A DNA stretch of 64,000 nt from CAZBMJ01 sp964493205 (GTDB lineage: Bacteria > Myxococcota > UBA727 > JABDBI01): contig CAZBMJ010000006.1 in assembly GCA_964493205.1 (NCBI GenBank), positions 17,775-81,774 of the forward strand. The letters are read 5' to 3'. The notes beneath the pieces are model-generated. The model did no database searches. It was not told the origin of the DNA and was given only the letters and a program-made list of their open reading frames with translations. The position numbers were made by a program, and so were the translations under genes. Of the stretch, positions 35,845 to 44,666 are shown in pieces; within the stretch, counting starts at the first letter, position 1; each line of letters begins with the position of its first letter.

Positions 35845-36164
35845 TTAATTAACCAAAATTTTATTTTTTCACTTCAATATTATAAAAAAAATCAACATTG
35901 TAAACAATATTGATTTTCATAAAATTTATTTTATATAAAAATTACCAGCTAGATTTGGTTACACCCGGTAATAAGCCTCCCGACTTCAGAGGTAAAAGCC
36001 AGCAAAGCGCCATAAAAGCTAGGTATGACTTTTTTAGGGGGCACTACTAATGATATGCTCCAATAATTTTTAGTATTAATATGAATAAACTTATTGTTTT
36101 ATTTTATAAGGTCTACAGAGTAAGAAATTCTCATAATTTAATATATTTTATTACCTAAAAAACC
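35845..36164. other. Gene-free stretch holding the distal rpsN-end copy
   Basis: About 320 bases. The first half contains the 94-bp copy of the rpsN 3' end and terminator (35885-35978). The rest is unassigned sequence with no convincing frame, RNA gene or promoter. Confidence 0.6.
35885..35978 (-). repeat. 94-bp direct repeat, distal copy of the rpsN 3' end
   Basis: Identical to 37982-38075 over 94 bases. It includes the last 37 bases of the rpsN coding sequence ([11 protein letters not shown] and stop in part) and the following terminator hairpin (35888-35917). Beyond it the two contexts diverge at once. The copies bracket the subtilisin-like gene. Confidence 0.95.
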
Positions 36165-37589
36165 TTAGATCCCAGAAAACAATTTTTTGATATTAAGGAT
36201 GCCTAGCCCAAAAGAGGCCTTTTCTCCAATTTGTTGAGCATCTTCCTTGATAAAACGAATCACATCAACAAATAAAATATTTTCATTTGTTTTGCTTAAG
36301 TGTTCATGAAGTAATACGGCTATGCCGGTTACTATAGGCGCAGCCTGACTGGAACCAGTCATATTTACAAACTCATCATTTTTTGTTCCACCAGATAATA
36401 TATTAGTACCACATGCACAAATAAAGTTTTGCTGCACTTTTTCATTATATCCTGCCAACATGCCTCTACGTTTAAAAGAATTTTCAGATTTTATAGTACT
36501 TGGAAATTCTCTAAGTTCAGAGTATTTATTTCTTACATTTTTATATTTCACTCCATTACTGAATACATGGTCATCAAGTAAAAAATATAAAGCTTCTATA
36601 AAACCAAATAAACGTGGATTTTCTTGCTTAAATTTTATTTTATATTCATTATCCTCAAAAAAATTTGAGTAATAAATTTCTTTAAATTCTTTATCATTAA
36701 AGTCCTGATAATTAATGAATTCTATTATATCGCCTTTAGTCATCTTGTTAAACAAATAGTCATTACTAGTATGATCAGAAATATATTTATTCATAAGGGT
36801 ACGAAGATATAGAAAATCCACTATTTCATTATATTTATTTTCTTTATGAAAAATTTCATTTAAATCTGTATAGCCCAAAAGGAAATTTTTTTCCTGTTCC
36901 AGTTGTTCGTAAGGTATATGTTCAAGATTTCCCACAATTAATAAATGATCTTCAAGTCCAGCATCCAATAATTGTAAAATGGGATAACTTGAACCTGTTT
37001 TGGTTTCAAATTTTTCCAAAGGATCGTTAGAAGCAGCAAATATCAATACACAATTATTATCTTGTAAAATTTTTTTTATTCGTTCAATTTCTAGTTCAGA
37101 TAAGGGATGGTGTAAAGTATCACGACCACACTTAGGGCGAACTACATCTGTAAATTCAAATGAAAGATTAATAATTTTGGTTTTTTTTGCCAAAATTTCC
37201 AGAGCATCCAAAATATATTGATTACCACTACGTTGAAGGTCCTTAGGAAAAAAAGTCATTGTAGCAGCAAAATGCAGGCGAGCTTCATTTGCTACTCCCC
37301 CTAAAAAATTATATAATATATTTTTTTTGCCTGCTAAAATTCCACCTACGTGATTGGCATGAGCGTAATCAGTTTCGATAAATTTAAAACCACCATAATA
37401 AGATATTAATCTTTCTTGTTCTATAGAAGAATGATTAATAAGATTAGGTTCTAAAATGCCAATATCATAATTTTTACCAGTAAGTCCTTTTTCGTGAAAA
37501 GAATCAATACTATAATGAGTGATAAATTCAAAATTGCCTGAATTAAGATTAATAGATAAAGTAAATAGTAAAAAAAATTTTTTTAACAT
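36165..37589 (-). CDS. Exported subtilisin-like (S8) protease with altered catalytic Asp
   Basis: A 474-aa protein with a signal peptide (MLKKFFLLFTLSINLNSG). The S8 motifs are recognisable. The His block reads DYAHANHVGGILAGK. The Ser block reads NMTGSSQAAPIVTGIAVLL, where the nucleophile is the second Ser of GSS. The Asp block reads YDIGILEPNLINHSS, with Glu where subtilisins have the catalytic Asp. Activity could be lowered, or the Asp could come from elsewhere. A long insert of about 170 residues separates His and Ser blocks. It lies between the two 94-bp repeats, as the only gene of that segment. Confidence 0.8.
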   Translation of the reverse strand: MLKKFFLLFTLSINLNSGNFEFITHYSIDSFHEKGLTGKNYDIGILEPNLINHSSIEQERLISYYGGFKFIETDYAHANHVGGILAGKKNILYNFLGGVANEARLHFAATMTFFPKDLQRSGNQYILDALEILAKKTKIINLSFEFTDVVRPKCGRDTLHHPLSELEIERIKKILQDNNCVLIFAASNDPLEKFETKTGSSYPILQLLDAGLEDHLLIVGNLEHIPYEQLEQEKNFLLGYTDLNEIFHKENKYNEIVDFLYLRTLMNKYISDHTSNDYLFNKMTKGDIIEFINYQDFNDKEFKEIYYSNFFEDNEYKIKFKQENPRLFGFIEALYFLLDDHVFSNGVKYKNVRNKYSELREFPSTIKSENSFKRRGMLAGYNEKVQQNFICACGTNILSGGTKNDEFVNMTGSSQAAPIVTGIAVLLHEHLSKTNENILFVDVIRFIKEDAQQIGEKASFGLGILNIKKLFSGI

Positions 37590-37981
37590 TATTAATATTC
37601 CTTATTTATAAATATTTGTAATATAAAATTATTATTTTATTTTGTAAATGTATTTATATCTTATTTAATAATAGTTGTCTAGGTTCAATACGTATAAGAC
37701 TAAAAACGACTCACAGTATATCCTAAATGTTCTAATCTCGAAGACTTTAAATGTTTATGGATACATCACTACGATCTTTGCTGCATAAAGCGGCTCCTTT
37801 TTTTAGCTTTATACTTCTAAATAATAGAGCCCTTTCTTATTTATATCAAAATTTCACTGCAACAAGAGTCTTCAAGAAGAAGTAAACTGCTAGAAAACAA
37901 AAACTAAGGATAATCTGCTCTATTAACAGCTTATTTAAAAACTTTTTCTCTTTCAGATTTGCATAGTACCTGGGGAGCTAC
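37590..37981. other. Gene-free stretch upstream of the subtilisin-like gene
   Basis: About 390 bases, AT-rich. No frame with a credible ribosome site, no tRNA and no recognised ncRNA were seen. A short frame starting after AAAGGAG at about 37800 on the minus strand ends after six codons. It belongs to the segment flanked by the 94-bp repeats. Confidence 0.5.
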
Positions 37982-38075
37982 AAAAAAATCAACATTGTAA
38001 ACAATATTGATTTTCATAAAATTTATTTTATATAAAAATTACCAGCTAGATTTGGTTACACCCGGTAATAAGCCT
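37982..38075 (-). repeat. 94-bp direct repeat, proximal copy at the rpsN 3' end
   Basis: The genuine 3' end of rpsN plus downstream terminator, identical to 35885-35978. Distance between the copies is 2097 bases start to start. Confidence 0.95.
37985..38014 (-). terminator. Rho-independent terminator of rpsN
   Basis: On the minus strand AATCAATATTG and CAATGTTGATT pair around TTTA, followed by a run of T. It stands about 25 bases after the rpsN stop. The same hairpin occurs in the other repeat copy at 35888-35917. Confidence 0.85.
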
Positions 38076-38353
38076 TTTAACGCCATATTTCTAAATGAAA
38101 TACGGTTTAGACCAAATTTACGATACACTGCACGGGAGGTTCCTGTGGCAACACAACGTGTGGTTTGACGGGATTTAGATGAATCTCTTGGCATAGCATT
38201 AAGTTTCATTTTAGCTATTAATCGCTCTTCATCGCTTAAATTAGGATTAATTTGAGCAGCTCTCAAATTATCACGTTTTTCTCTGTTTTGCTGCGTAAGC
38301 TTTACGCGTTTTACTTCTCTTGCTAAATGTCTTTTACTCATTACTATCTCCAA
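38039..38353 (-). CDS. rpsN: 30S ribosomal protein S14
   Basis: A 104-aa protein; the functional start is probably the Met at 38341, giving [17 protein letters not shown]. It has the long, zinc-free form of S14: [20 protein letters not shown], then [18 protein letters not shown] and the terminal PGVTKSSW, the KSSW ending being common in Alphaproteobacteria. S14 binds 16S rRNA in the small-subunit head. It stands alone rather than in the spc ribosomal operon, so either the operon is broken or this is an extra copy. It is followed by a strong terminator. Confidence 0.95.
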   Translation of the reverse strand: MEIVMSKRHLAREVKRVKLTQQNREKRDNLRAAQINPNLSDEERLIAKMKLNAMPRDSSKSRQTTRCVATGTSRAVYRKFGLNRISFRNMALKGLLPGVTKSSW

Positions 38354-38402
38354 TAAAATCTAGTCCTCCCTCACATACACCAAGTTTTAGTGTTTGCAAA
38401 GA

Positions 38403-39401
38403 TTAAATATAAGAAATTATGCTATTTACAAAGTCACTAGCTGATGCTTGCCCCCCTAAATCCTTGGTTCTTAAGTCTTTTTGGCTTAATACTTTATGTA
38501 GCGCCTTATCTATTTTTAAAGCAGCTTCAAATTCGCCCAAATAATTAAGCATCATAATGCTACTTTTTAGGCAAGCTGTAGGGTTAGCCAAATTTTTTCC
38601 TTCAATATCGTGTGCAGAACCATGCACCGCCTCAAAAACAGCGTATTGATCTCCAATATTAGCTCCAGGCACTACCCCAAGGCCGCCCACGAGCCCTGCT
38701 GCCAAATCTGATACAATATCTCCAAACATGTTTTCTAAAATAATTATATCAAAATATGCAGGGTGCATTACTAGTTTCATGCATAAAGCATCCACAATAA
38801 TATCTTCGCTTATAATATGTGGATATTCTTTTTTTATTTCATTAAAACAAGCTAATAATAAGCCATCGCCTTTTTTTAAAATATTTGCTTTGTGGGCTAA
38901 ACAAACTTTTTTACGGTTATTTTTTATTGCATATTCAAAAGCTTTTCTCACAATACGCATACAGGCATTTTTTGTCATTATTCGTAAAGATATTACAAGA
39001 CCAGGCTGTATTTCTAACTCTTGGCCACAATAAAGTCCTTCTGTATTTTCTCTAAAAATAACTAAATCAACCTGTTCTTGAGAATATTTTAAACCTTCAA
39101 TGGACTTCACTGGTCGTATGCAAGAATAAAGATCTAAGGATTTTCGCAAAGCAACATTGGCACTTTGATGGCCTCCACCAACAGGAGTAGTGGTAGGGCC
39201 TTTAATAGCTACTTTATTTTGCTTTATAGAGTTTAGAGTTTGTTCACTTAATGACTGGCCATATTTTTCTATAGAATTTAAACCTAAAAGCTGCTCATCC
39301 CATGTTATAGAAACATTTGCTGCTTTTATTATTTTCACGCAAGCATCCATAACTTCAGGGCCTATGCCATCGCCTTTTATTAAAGTAACTTTGTGATTCA
39401 T
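38403..39401 (-). CDS. NAD-dependent isocitrate dehydrogenase (IDH3-like)
   Basis: A 332-aa protein of the beta-decarboxylating dehydrogenase family. VTLIKGDGIGPEVMDACVKI binds cofactor and metal. SANVALRKSLDLYSCIRPVK and FRENTEGLYCGQE form the substrate site and resemble NAD-type isocitrate dehydrogenase more than isopropylmalate dehydrogenase. The metal-binding block is ILENMFGDIVSDLAAGLVGG. It converts isocitrate to 2-oxoglutarate in the TCA cycle. LeuB is the main alternative; no leucine genes are nearby, which favours the isocitrate reading. Confidence 0.8.
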   Translation of the reverse strand: MNHKVTLIKGDGIGPEVMDACVKIIKAANVSITWDEQLLGLNSIEKYGQSLSEQTLNSIKQNKVAIKGPTTTPVGGGHQSANVALRKSLDLYSCIRPVKSIEGLKYSQEQVDLVIFRENTEGLYCGQELEIQPGLVISLRIMTKNACMRIVRKAFEYAIKNNRKKVCLAHKANILKKGDGLLLACFNEIKKEYPHIISEDIIVDALCMKLVMHPAYFDIIILENMFGDIVSDLAAGLVGGLGVVPGANIGDQYAVFEAVHGSAHDIEGKNLANPTACLKSSIMMLNYLGEFEAALKIDKALHKVLSQKDLRTKDLGGQASASDFVNSIISYI

Positions 39402-39434
39402 GTTTTTAACCTTTTTATAGTTTAAGCTATTTTA

Positions 39435-39466
39435 TTGTGCCACAATTCATAGTGATAACATATAAT
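39435..39466 (+). promoter_or_regulatory. Possible promoter of glpK
   Basis: TATAAT at 39461-39466 is a perfect -10 box about 30 bases before the glpK ATG. The -35 is weak: TTGTGC at 39435 is 20 bases away and GTGCCA at 39438 is 17 away. A small dyad TTGTGCCACAA overlaps it. Confidence 0.4.
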
Positions 39467-39495
39467 AAAAACGCTTTCTTTTATGGAAAAATTTT

Positions 39496-40965
39496 ATGGA
39501 CTTATTGCTCGCTATCGATCAGGGTACTACTGCTACTGTTGCTTTAATTATAAATTCTTTAGGACAAGTAGTATCTAAGCATTCTCAAAATTACCCTCAG
39601 CATTACCCCAAAGAAGGCTTTGTAGAACATTATGGAACAGAAATTAAAGAATCAGTAAAAATTGCAGTGACTAAAGCCATAAGTAATGCTCAAATCAATC
39701 CAAAAAATATCAAAGGGATTGGTGTAACTAATCAGCGAGAAACTTTGTGTATTTTTGATAAACAAAATAATCCTGTGATGCCATTTATCGTATGGCAGTG
39801 TCGACGTAGTACAGAGATATGTCAGCAATTAAAAAACAATAATTTTAGTAGCTTTATACAAGAAAAAACTGGATTATTGCTTGACCCTTATTTTAGTGCC
39901 AGTAAAATTTTATGGCTTTTTAAAGAATATCCTTATCTTAAAAAAGATTGCGAACAAAATAAGCTTTTGTTAGGTACAGTTGATAGCTTTATAACCCATT
40001 GGTTTTCTGGGGGGCAGTTACATATTACCGACATAACCAATGCCTCAAGAACTATGCTTATGGATATTGATACCGGAAATTGGAGCAAAGAATTATTAGA
40101 ACTATTTGAAGTACCATTACAAGCGCTGCCTACTATTGTTGATAATTCTAGTATTTATGGCTACACCAAGGGATTATCCTTCTTGCCAGACGGTATTGCT
40201 ATTGCTGCTCTTGCAGGAGATCAGCAAGCGGCTCTTTTTGGGCAAACATGCTTTAACAAAGGTGATGCTAAAGCTACTTTTGGTACTGGTTGCTTTATTT
40301 TACTTAACACTGGCGAAGAAAAAATTTTAAGCAAACATGGCTTATTAACTAGTATTGCTTATAAACTAAAAAATAAAACTAATTATTGTCTAGAAGGTTC
40401 TGCTTTTGTGGCCGGTGCTGCCATTGACTTTTTAGTCAATTCCTTAGGAATAATCAATAAAGTCGAGGATGTGGAAACTTTAGCCAAAGAAGTAGTTAGT
40501 AGTGAGGGCGTAATTTTTGTTCCTGCCTTATGTGGTCTTGGCACTCCTTTTTGGCAACCTCATGCACGTGGAGTATTAGCAGGCTTATCTAGAGGGAGCA
40601 CAAAAGCCCACATTGCCAGAGCCGTACTTGAAGGTGTGGCTTTACAAAATGAAGCTATATTTAGCGCTATGGCCAAAGATGGCCTAAAGCCCTCTTGTAT
40701 TAAAATCGATGGAGGAGCTAGCACTAACGATTTGTGGATGCAAATTCAAGCAGATATTACCGATGTGCCATCCTATGCAGATAGGGAACAGCAAAAAACA
40801 GCCCTTGGTGTAGCATATTTGGCAGGTTTAGCTCTGAATTTATTTGATATAGAGTCTATAAAATCTTTTAATCAAGTAAATAAATATTTTTCTCCTAATA
40901 TGGATAAGTGGGAAAGGCAAAGCTTAATAGAACGCTATCAAAAAATTATTAATAATAATTATTAA
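39496..40965 (+). CDS. glpK: Glycerol kinase
   Basis: A 489-aa FGGY-family sugar kinase. DLLLAIDQGTTATVALI is the N-terminal phosphate loop. GIGVTNQRETLCIFDK and VWQCRRSTEICQQL are glycerol-kinase signatures, and FGTGCFILLNTG is the ATP-binding block. GLSRGSTKAHIARAVLEGVA is the second FGGY signature. It phosphorylates glycerol to glycerol-3-phosphate with ATP. There is no glycerol facilitator or GlpD next to it. In a host-associated bacterium it could feed host glycerol into phospholipid synthesis, which is inference. Confidence 0.95.
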   Translation: MDLLLAIDQGTTATVALIINSLGQVVSKHSQNYPQHYPKEGFVEHYGTEIKESVKIAVTKAISNAQINPKNIKGIGVTNQRETLCIFDKQNNPVMPFIVWQCRRSTEICQQLKNNNFSSFIQEKTGLLLDPYFSASKILWLFKEYPYLKKDCEQNKLLLGTVDSFITHWFSGGQLHITDITNASRTMLMDIDTGNWSKELLELFEVPLQALPTIVDNSSIYGYTKGLSFLPDGIAIAALAGDQQAALFGQTCFNKGDAKATFGTGCFILLNTGEEKILSKHGLLTSIAYKLKNKTNYCLEGSAFVAGAAIDFLVNSLGIINKVEDVETLAKEVVSSEGVIFVPALCGLGTPFWQPHARGVLAGLSRGSTKAHIARAVLEGVALQNEAIFSAMAKDGLKPSCIKIDGGASTNDLWMQIQADITDVPSYADREQQKTALGVAYLAGLALNLFDIESIKSFNQVNKYFSPNMDKWERQSLIERYQKIINNNY

Positions 40966-41064
40966 TTATATAAAATTATTACTAAATTATTTTTTTAATT
41001 AATAATTTAAATTAAATTATATTTAATATATTAAAATATTTTTCATAAATCTTAGGTGATTCTT

Positions 41065-42153
41065 ATGAAAAAAACATCTTACTCTGTTCTTTTATTATCA
41101 TTAATATTTTTATCTTTTTTAGGTATAGCTTTGCCTATTAAAGATTATAAACCACAGTTTATTCGTCAGCTTGTAGCCACAGCTAAAACTCAAGATGTGA
41201 GTACACAAGGGGATTCTGCCGATGATTCAGCTATTTATATTAATGAAGTAGATGCAAAAAAAAGTTTAATTATTGGTACTAATAAACAGGCAGGATTAAT
41301 AGTTTATGATCTAGATGGCGAAAAATTACAAGAATTTCCTGATGGGGAGCTTAATAACGTAGATATTAGATATGATTTTAGCTGGTTAGGAAAAAATGTG
41401 GCACTCATAGCTGCTTCTAATCGAAGCTATAATACCATAGAGTTTTATTATGTTGACCACAGCCAAAAAGTACAAAAGTTAGAGGCTGGCACACACGAAG
41501 CAGGTTTAGAAGTATATGGCCTATGTATGTACAAAGATAAAATTAAAAATGAATATTATGTATTTGTAAATAGTAAAAATGGAGAAGTTATCCAATGGAA
41601 AATAGAAGCTAATGATGATTCTAAGTTTTATTTAACTAAAGCGAGAGAACTAAAACTTGCAACTCAAACTGAAGGCTGTGTAGCTGATGATGAGCATAAT
41701 AAACTTTACATTTCGGAAGAAACTGTAGGTATTTGGCAATATGAAGCAACTCCTGAAAGTATTTTAGAGCCTGTTTTAATAGATTCTGTAAGTCTAAATG
41801 GTAATTTAGTAGCTGATGTTGAAGGCTTAGCTATTTATAATGCTAATAATAAAGACGGTTATTTATTAGCTTCCAGTCAAGGCGAAAGCGCTTTTAATGT
41901 TTATTCACGAAAAACACTAAAATTTATTGGTAAATTTCAAGTTAATTATAAAGGCAAAAAAATACAAAACACAGACGGTATCGCTGTGTCCAGTAATTAC
42001 TTAGGCCACAAATATCCTTTTGGCATTATAGTGGTGCAAGATGGCAATAAAACCAATGAGTATCAAAATTTTAAAATGGTACCGTGGGGGGCACTAGCTT
42101 TTTCATTTTTTCCACCCCTACACTTTATTGCACATGATTCTGTGCTTGATTAA
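41065..42153 (+). CDS. Exported beta-propeller phytase
   Basis: A 362-aa protein with a signal peptide (KKTSYSVLLLSLIFLSFLG). The motifs DSADDSAIYIN, IIGTNKQAGLIVYDLDGEKL and LNNVDIRYDF match the calcium-dependent beta-propeller phytases (BPP family), which release phosphate from inositol hexakisphosphate. ADVEGLAIY and NTDGIAVSS supply further acidic calcium ligands. The ATG at 41065 follows AGGTGA at six bases, so the GTG at 41056 is not used. Inositol phosphates are abundant in eukaryotic cells, so the enzyme may scavenge phosphate or disturb host signalling. Confidence 0.85.
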   Translation: MKKTSYSVLLLSLIFLSFLGIALPIKDYKPQFIRQLVATAKTQDVSTQGDSADDSAIYINEVDAKKSLIIGTNKQAGLIVYDLDGEKLQEFPDGELNNVDIRYDFSWLGKNVALIAASNRSYNTIEFYYVDHSQKVQKLEAGTHEAGLEVYGLCMYKDKIKNEYYVFVNSKNGEVIQWKIEANDDSKFYLTKARELKLATQTEGCVADDEHNKLYISEETVGIWQYEATPESILEPVLIDSVSLNGNLVADVEGLAIYNANNKDGYLLASSQGESAFNVYSRKTLKFIGKFQVNYKGKKIQNTDGIAVSSNYLGHKYPFGIIVVQDGNKTNEYQNFKMVPWGALAFSFFPPLHFIAHDSVLD

Positions 42154-42157
42154 AAAA

Positions 42158-43204
42158 CTATTTCAAAAACTTGACGTAATGCTCTTTATAAATGGAAGCT
42201 AAGCTTAAAAACATGGTCATTATTAATGGGCCATAAAAAAGTCCTAGCATTCCATATATTTGCACTCCTGCCATAATAGATAAAAATACTAATATTTCAT
42301 GCATGTGGCTCTTATCACCAATAATTTTAGGTTTGACTAAATTTTCTAAAATAAATATTTGTATAATATTTAATACAAAAAATACTATTGCAGATACTTG
42401 AGAGCCAGTTGAAAAAAGATAAATGGATAGAGGCAAAATAACTATTCCACCGCCAATAAGGGGTAAAAAAGATAATACTGCTATTAAAGACCCCCAAATA
42501 ATGGCACCTTCAATATTAAACAAGTAAATTAAAATACCAGCGATAATACCTTCAAGAAAAGATATTAAAGTATTACCGGCAAAAATAGCAAAAGAAAGCT
42601 CTTTAAATCTAACTATTAATCTTTCTTGCTCATCTTTAGGTAAGGGTAATAAATCTATAATATAATCTTTTAAAGATTTTCCGTGAATAAAAAACACCAA
42701 AATTAAAACTAATGTTATAAATGAATTAAATAGTAAATTAGTTAAATTGGCCGCCAATAAAGATGCGTTAGTATAAAAAATATCACTTAATTTTTTTATC
42801 ATAGAAAAAACAAAAGATGACATTTTTTCTTTTGGTATATTGATATCAAAATCAGTTAAATAATTTTGCAGTATTTGTATGGTGTTTTTAACATATAAAG
42901 AGATATTGTTATCACCAGTAGAATTATAAATATTTATCAAGTAAAAAGATTCTTGTATTAAGGCCATTATAAATATCAATATTGGAATTAATACTAATAA
43001 TAAAACTATAAACGTTGTTAAAAAAGCCGCTAATTTTTCTTTGTTATGAATTTTGCGCTTTATAAATAAATGCAAAGGTAAAAAAATAGAAACTACAATA
43101 AGAGACATTACTAATGGGACTAAAAATGTAGTAAGCAAATTTAATACCAAAAAAGCTACAAAAAGCAAAACTGCGATAAAAAACCACATATTTATTCTTA
43201 ACAT
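42158..43204 (-). CDS. AI-2E family (PerM-like) permease
   Basis: A 348-aa inner-membrane protein with about eight hydrophobic segments. The N-terminal pair of helices, the soluble middle part and the C-terminal block (IWGSLIAVLSFLPLIGGGIV and LVKPKIIGDKSHMHEILVFL) are typical of the AI-2E transporter family. Members export or import small molecules or Na+/H+, and the true substrate is unclear for most. It is convergent with the phytase gene, with 4 bases between the stops. Confidence 0.88.
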   Translation of the reverse strand: MLRINMWFFIAVLLFVAFLVLNLLTTFLVPLVMSLIVVSIFLPLHLFIKRKIHNKEKLAAFLTTFIVLLLVLIPILIFIMALIQESFYLINIYNSTGDNNISLYVKNTIQILQNYLTDFDINIPKEKMSSFVFSMIKKLSDIFYTNASLLAANLTNLLFNSFITLVLILVFFIHGKSLKDYIIDLLPLPKDEQERLIVRFKELSFAIFAGNTLISFLEGIIAGILIYLFNIEGAIIWGSLIAVLSFLPLIGGGIVILPLSIYLFSTGSQVSAIVFFVLNIIQIFILENLVKPKIIGDKSHMHEILVFLSIMAGVQIYGMLGLFYGPLIMTMFLSLASIYKEHYVKFLK

Positions 43205-43222
43205 TAGCTTTGTCTCCTATAG

Positions 43223-44578
43223 TTATATAAAAAAATTAGTTTCAGGTATTTGTTCAATAATACTACCTAAACATCTGCGGGCAACTTTATGGCCATTTAT
43301 TTTATCTGCTAAATTAGCTTCAAGAGTATATTTTTTAACATTTTCAATTTCATCCTGTGGAACTTTATCAGCAATCAGGGCTAGCTTGTAAAATTGTAAT
43401 GCTTTTGTTCTTCTTTTTTCTAAAGTTCTTAAAATATTTAACTGTTCAGCTAATATTTGTCTTAACTGCTTTTGTCTAACGGGTTTATTTTGAGTTAATA
43501 AAATATATTCGCCGTAAGGTATTAGAAATTTACTCAAATAATCAATACGATCATCAAGTTCTTTTATAACACGAGGATTTCCTAAATCAGCTTTACTTAA
43601 AATTTTATGAAATCTTTGACTAACACTAGATAAGATAATCTCAGCTAATATACTTGAAGTAATAGTTCCTACACCTAAACCTTGCATACCTGCTTCTGCA
43701 TATTGGATTATATCACCCGCTACGGGGATAAATTTTGGTATTTCCATTTGAATGCCATGCAAAAGTGTATGATGCTTAATCTTATTATTATTTGCCCCTA
43801 ACATTTTTTTATCAATGGCATCTCCACTGAGAGTTATTACTGTGCGAGAATGGTCAGAAATTACTTTTGAAACCCCAAAAGTAACTGGTATTAAAAGACT
43901 ACCTGCTGCCATTAAAAAAGTATTAATGCCAAATTCTGAAATTTTTATACCAATATGGGCAGTTTTACGACTTTTATAACGAGGCAATAATTCATATAAA
44001 GATTGACCAAAAATATCTTCAGTAATTTGCTCAACATTTCCTCTGAGAGTTAAATTATTTTTAATATAAAACCCACCATCTTTAACTTTATGATTTATAG
44101 TTGTTAAATGGCCTGTTATGCCCAGTCCATATTCTTGTATTTTTTGATCTCTAATTTTTGTGTTAATAATTTCTTTCTTTTTTTCTTTAACAAAGATTTC
44201 TTGATGCTCTAAGAGCCATTTTTCATGATTAAGTTGCTCTTTTAAATAAGGATAATCATTAATTTTAGGATGATTTTTAAGAGTATCTAAGGGTATTAAT
44301 AAAAATCTTTCAAGTTCAGTAAATTTATACGTACTTAAAGATTGGTAATTATCTTTAAAACTTTTGGCTATTTTTAAATAATCAGAATAATTAGGATTTT
44401 TAGCAAACCCTTCTTCAACTTTGGGCATATTTTGTAGAGAATTTTTCTGCAAAACTATATTTGGCTTGCTTGAAGGCATAAAAGTATCAGCCAAATTTTT
44501 TGATTTAATAACCTCTAATAATTGAGTTGGATTAGCATTACACAAAGAAGCCACATTAGAAATACTTACACTCTTCAT
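43223..44578 (-). CDS. Large protein of unknown function
   Basis: A 451-aa protein without a signal peptide. The N-terminal 100 residues look flexible and charged. Helical stretches follow, with one or two hydrophobic segments near residues 218-238 (GINTFLMAAGSLLIPVTFGV) and about residues 285-320. The C-terminal 130 residues are strongly helical and basic. No domain is recognised. It lies 18 bases before the PerM-like gene, so the two are likely cotranscribed. A secreted effector is possible given the neighbours, but there is no sequence evidence for that. Confidence 0.55.
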   Translation of the reverse strand: MKSVSISNVASLCNANPTQLLEVIKSKNLADTFMPSSKPNIVLQKNSLQNMPKVEEGFAKNPNYSDYLKIAKSFKDNYQSLSTYKFTELERFLLIPLDTLKNHPKINDYPYLKEQLNHEKWLLEHQEIFVKEKKKEIINTKIRDQKIQEYGLGITGHLTTINHKVKDGGFYIKNNLTLRGNVEQITEDIFGQSLYELLPRYKSRKTAHIGIKISEFGINTFLMAAGSLLIPVTFGVSKVISDHSRTVITLSGDAIDKKMLGANNNKIKHHTLLHGIQMEIPKFIPVAGDIIQYAEAGMQGLGVGTITSSILAEIILSSVSQRFHKILSKADLGNPRVIKELDDRIDYLSKFLIPYGEYILLTQNKPVRQKQLRQILAEQLNILRTLEKRRTKALQFYKLALIADKVPQDEIENVKKYTLEANLADKINGHKVARRCLGSIIEQIPETNFFI

Positions 44579-44666
44579 AAGTCCCCTCCTACGTAAGATT
44601 AAAATTTATACTTCTATGTGTTTTTTATTGGCAAATAATTATTGTTTTATAAAATTTGATCTTTAT

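Noticed and set aside
37740..37980. Small RNA or short gene in the stretch upstream of the subtilisin-like gene
   Set aside because: No promoter-terminator pair and no frame longer than a few codons after the one Shine-Dalgarno-like sequence.
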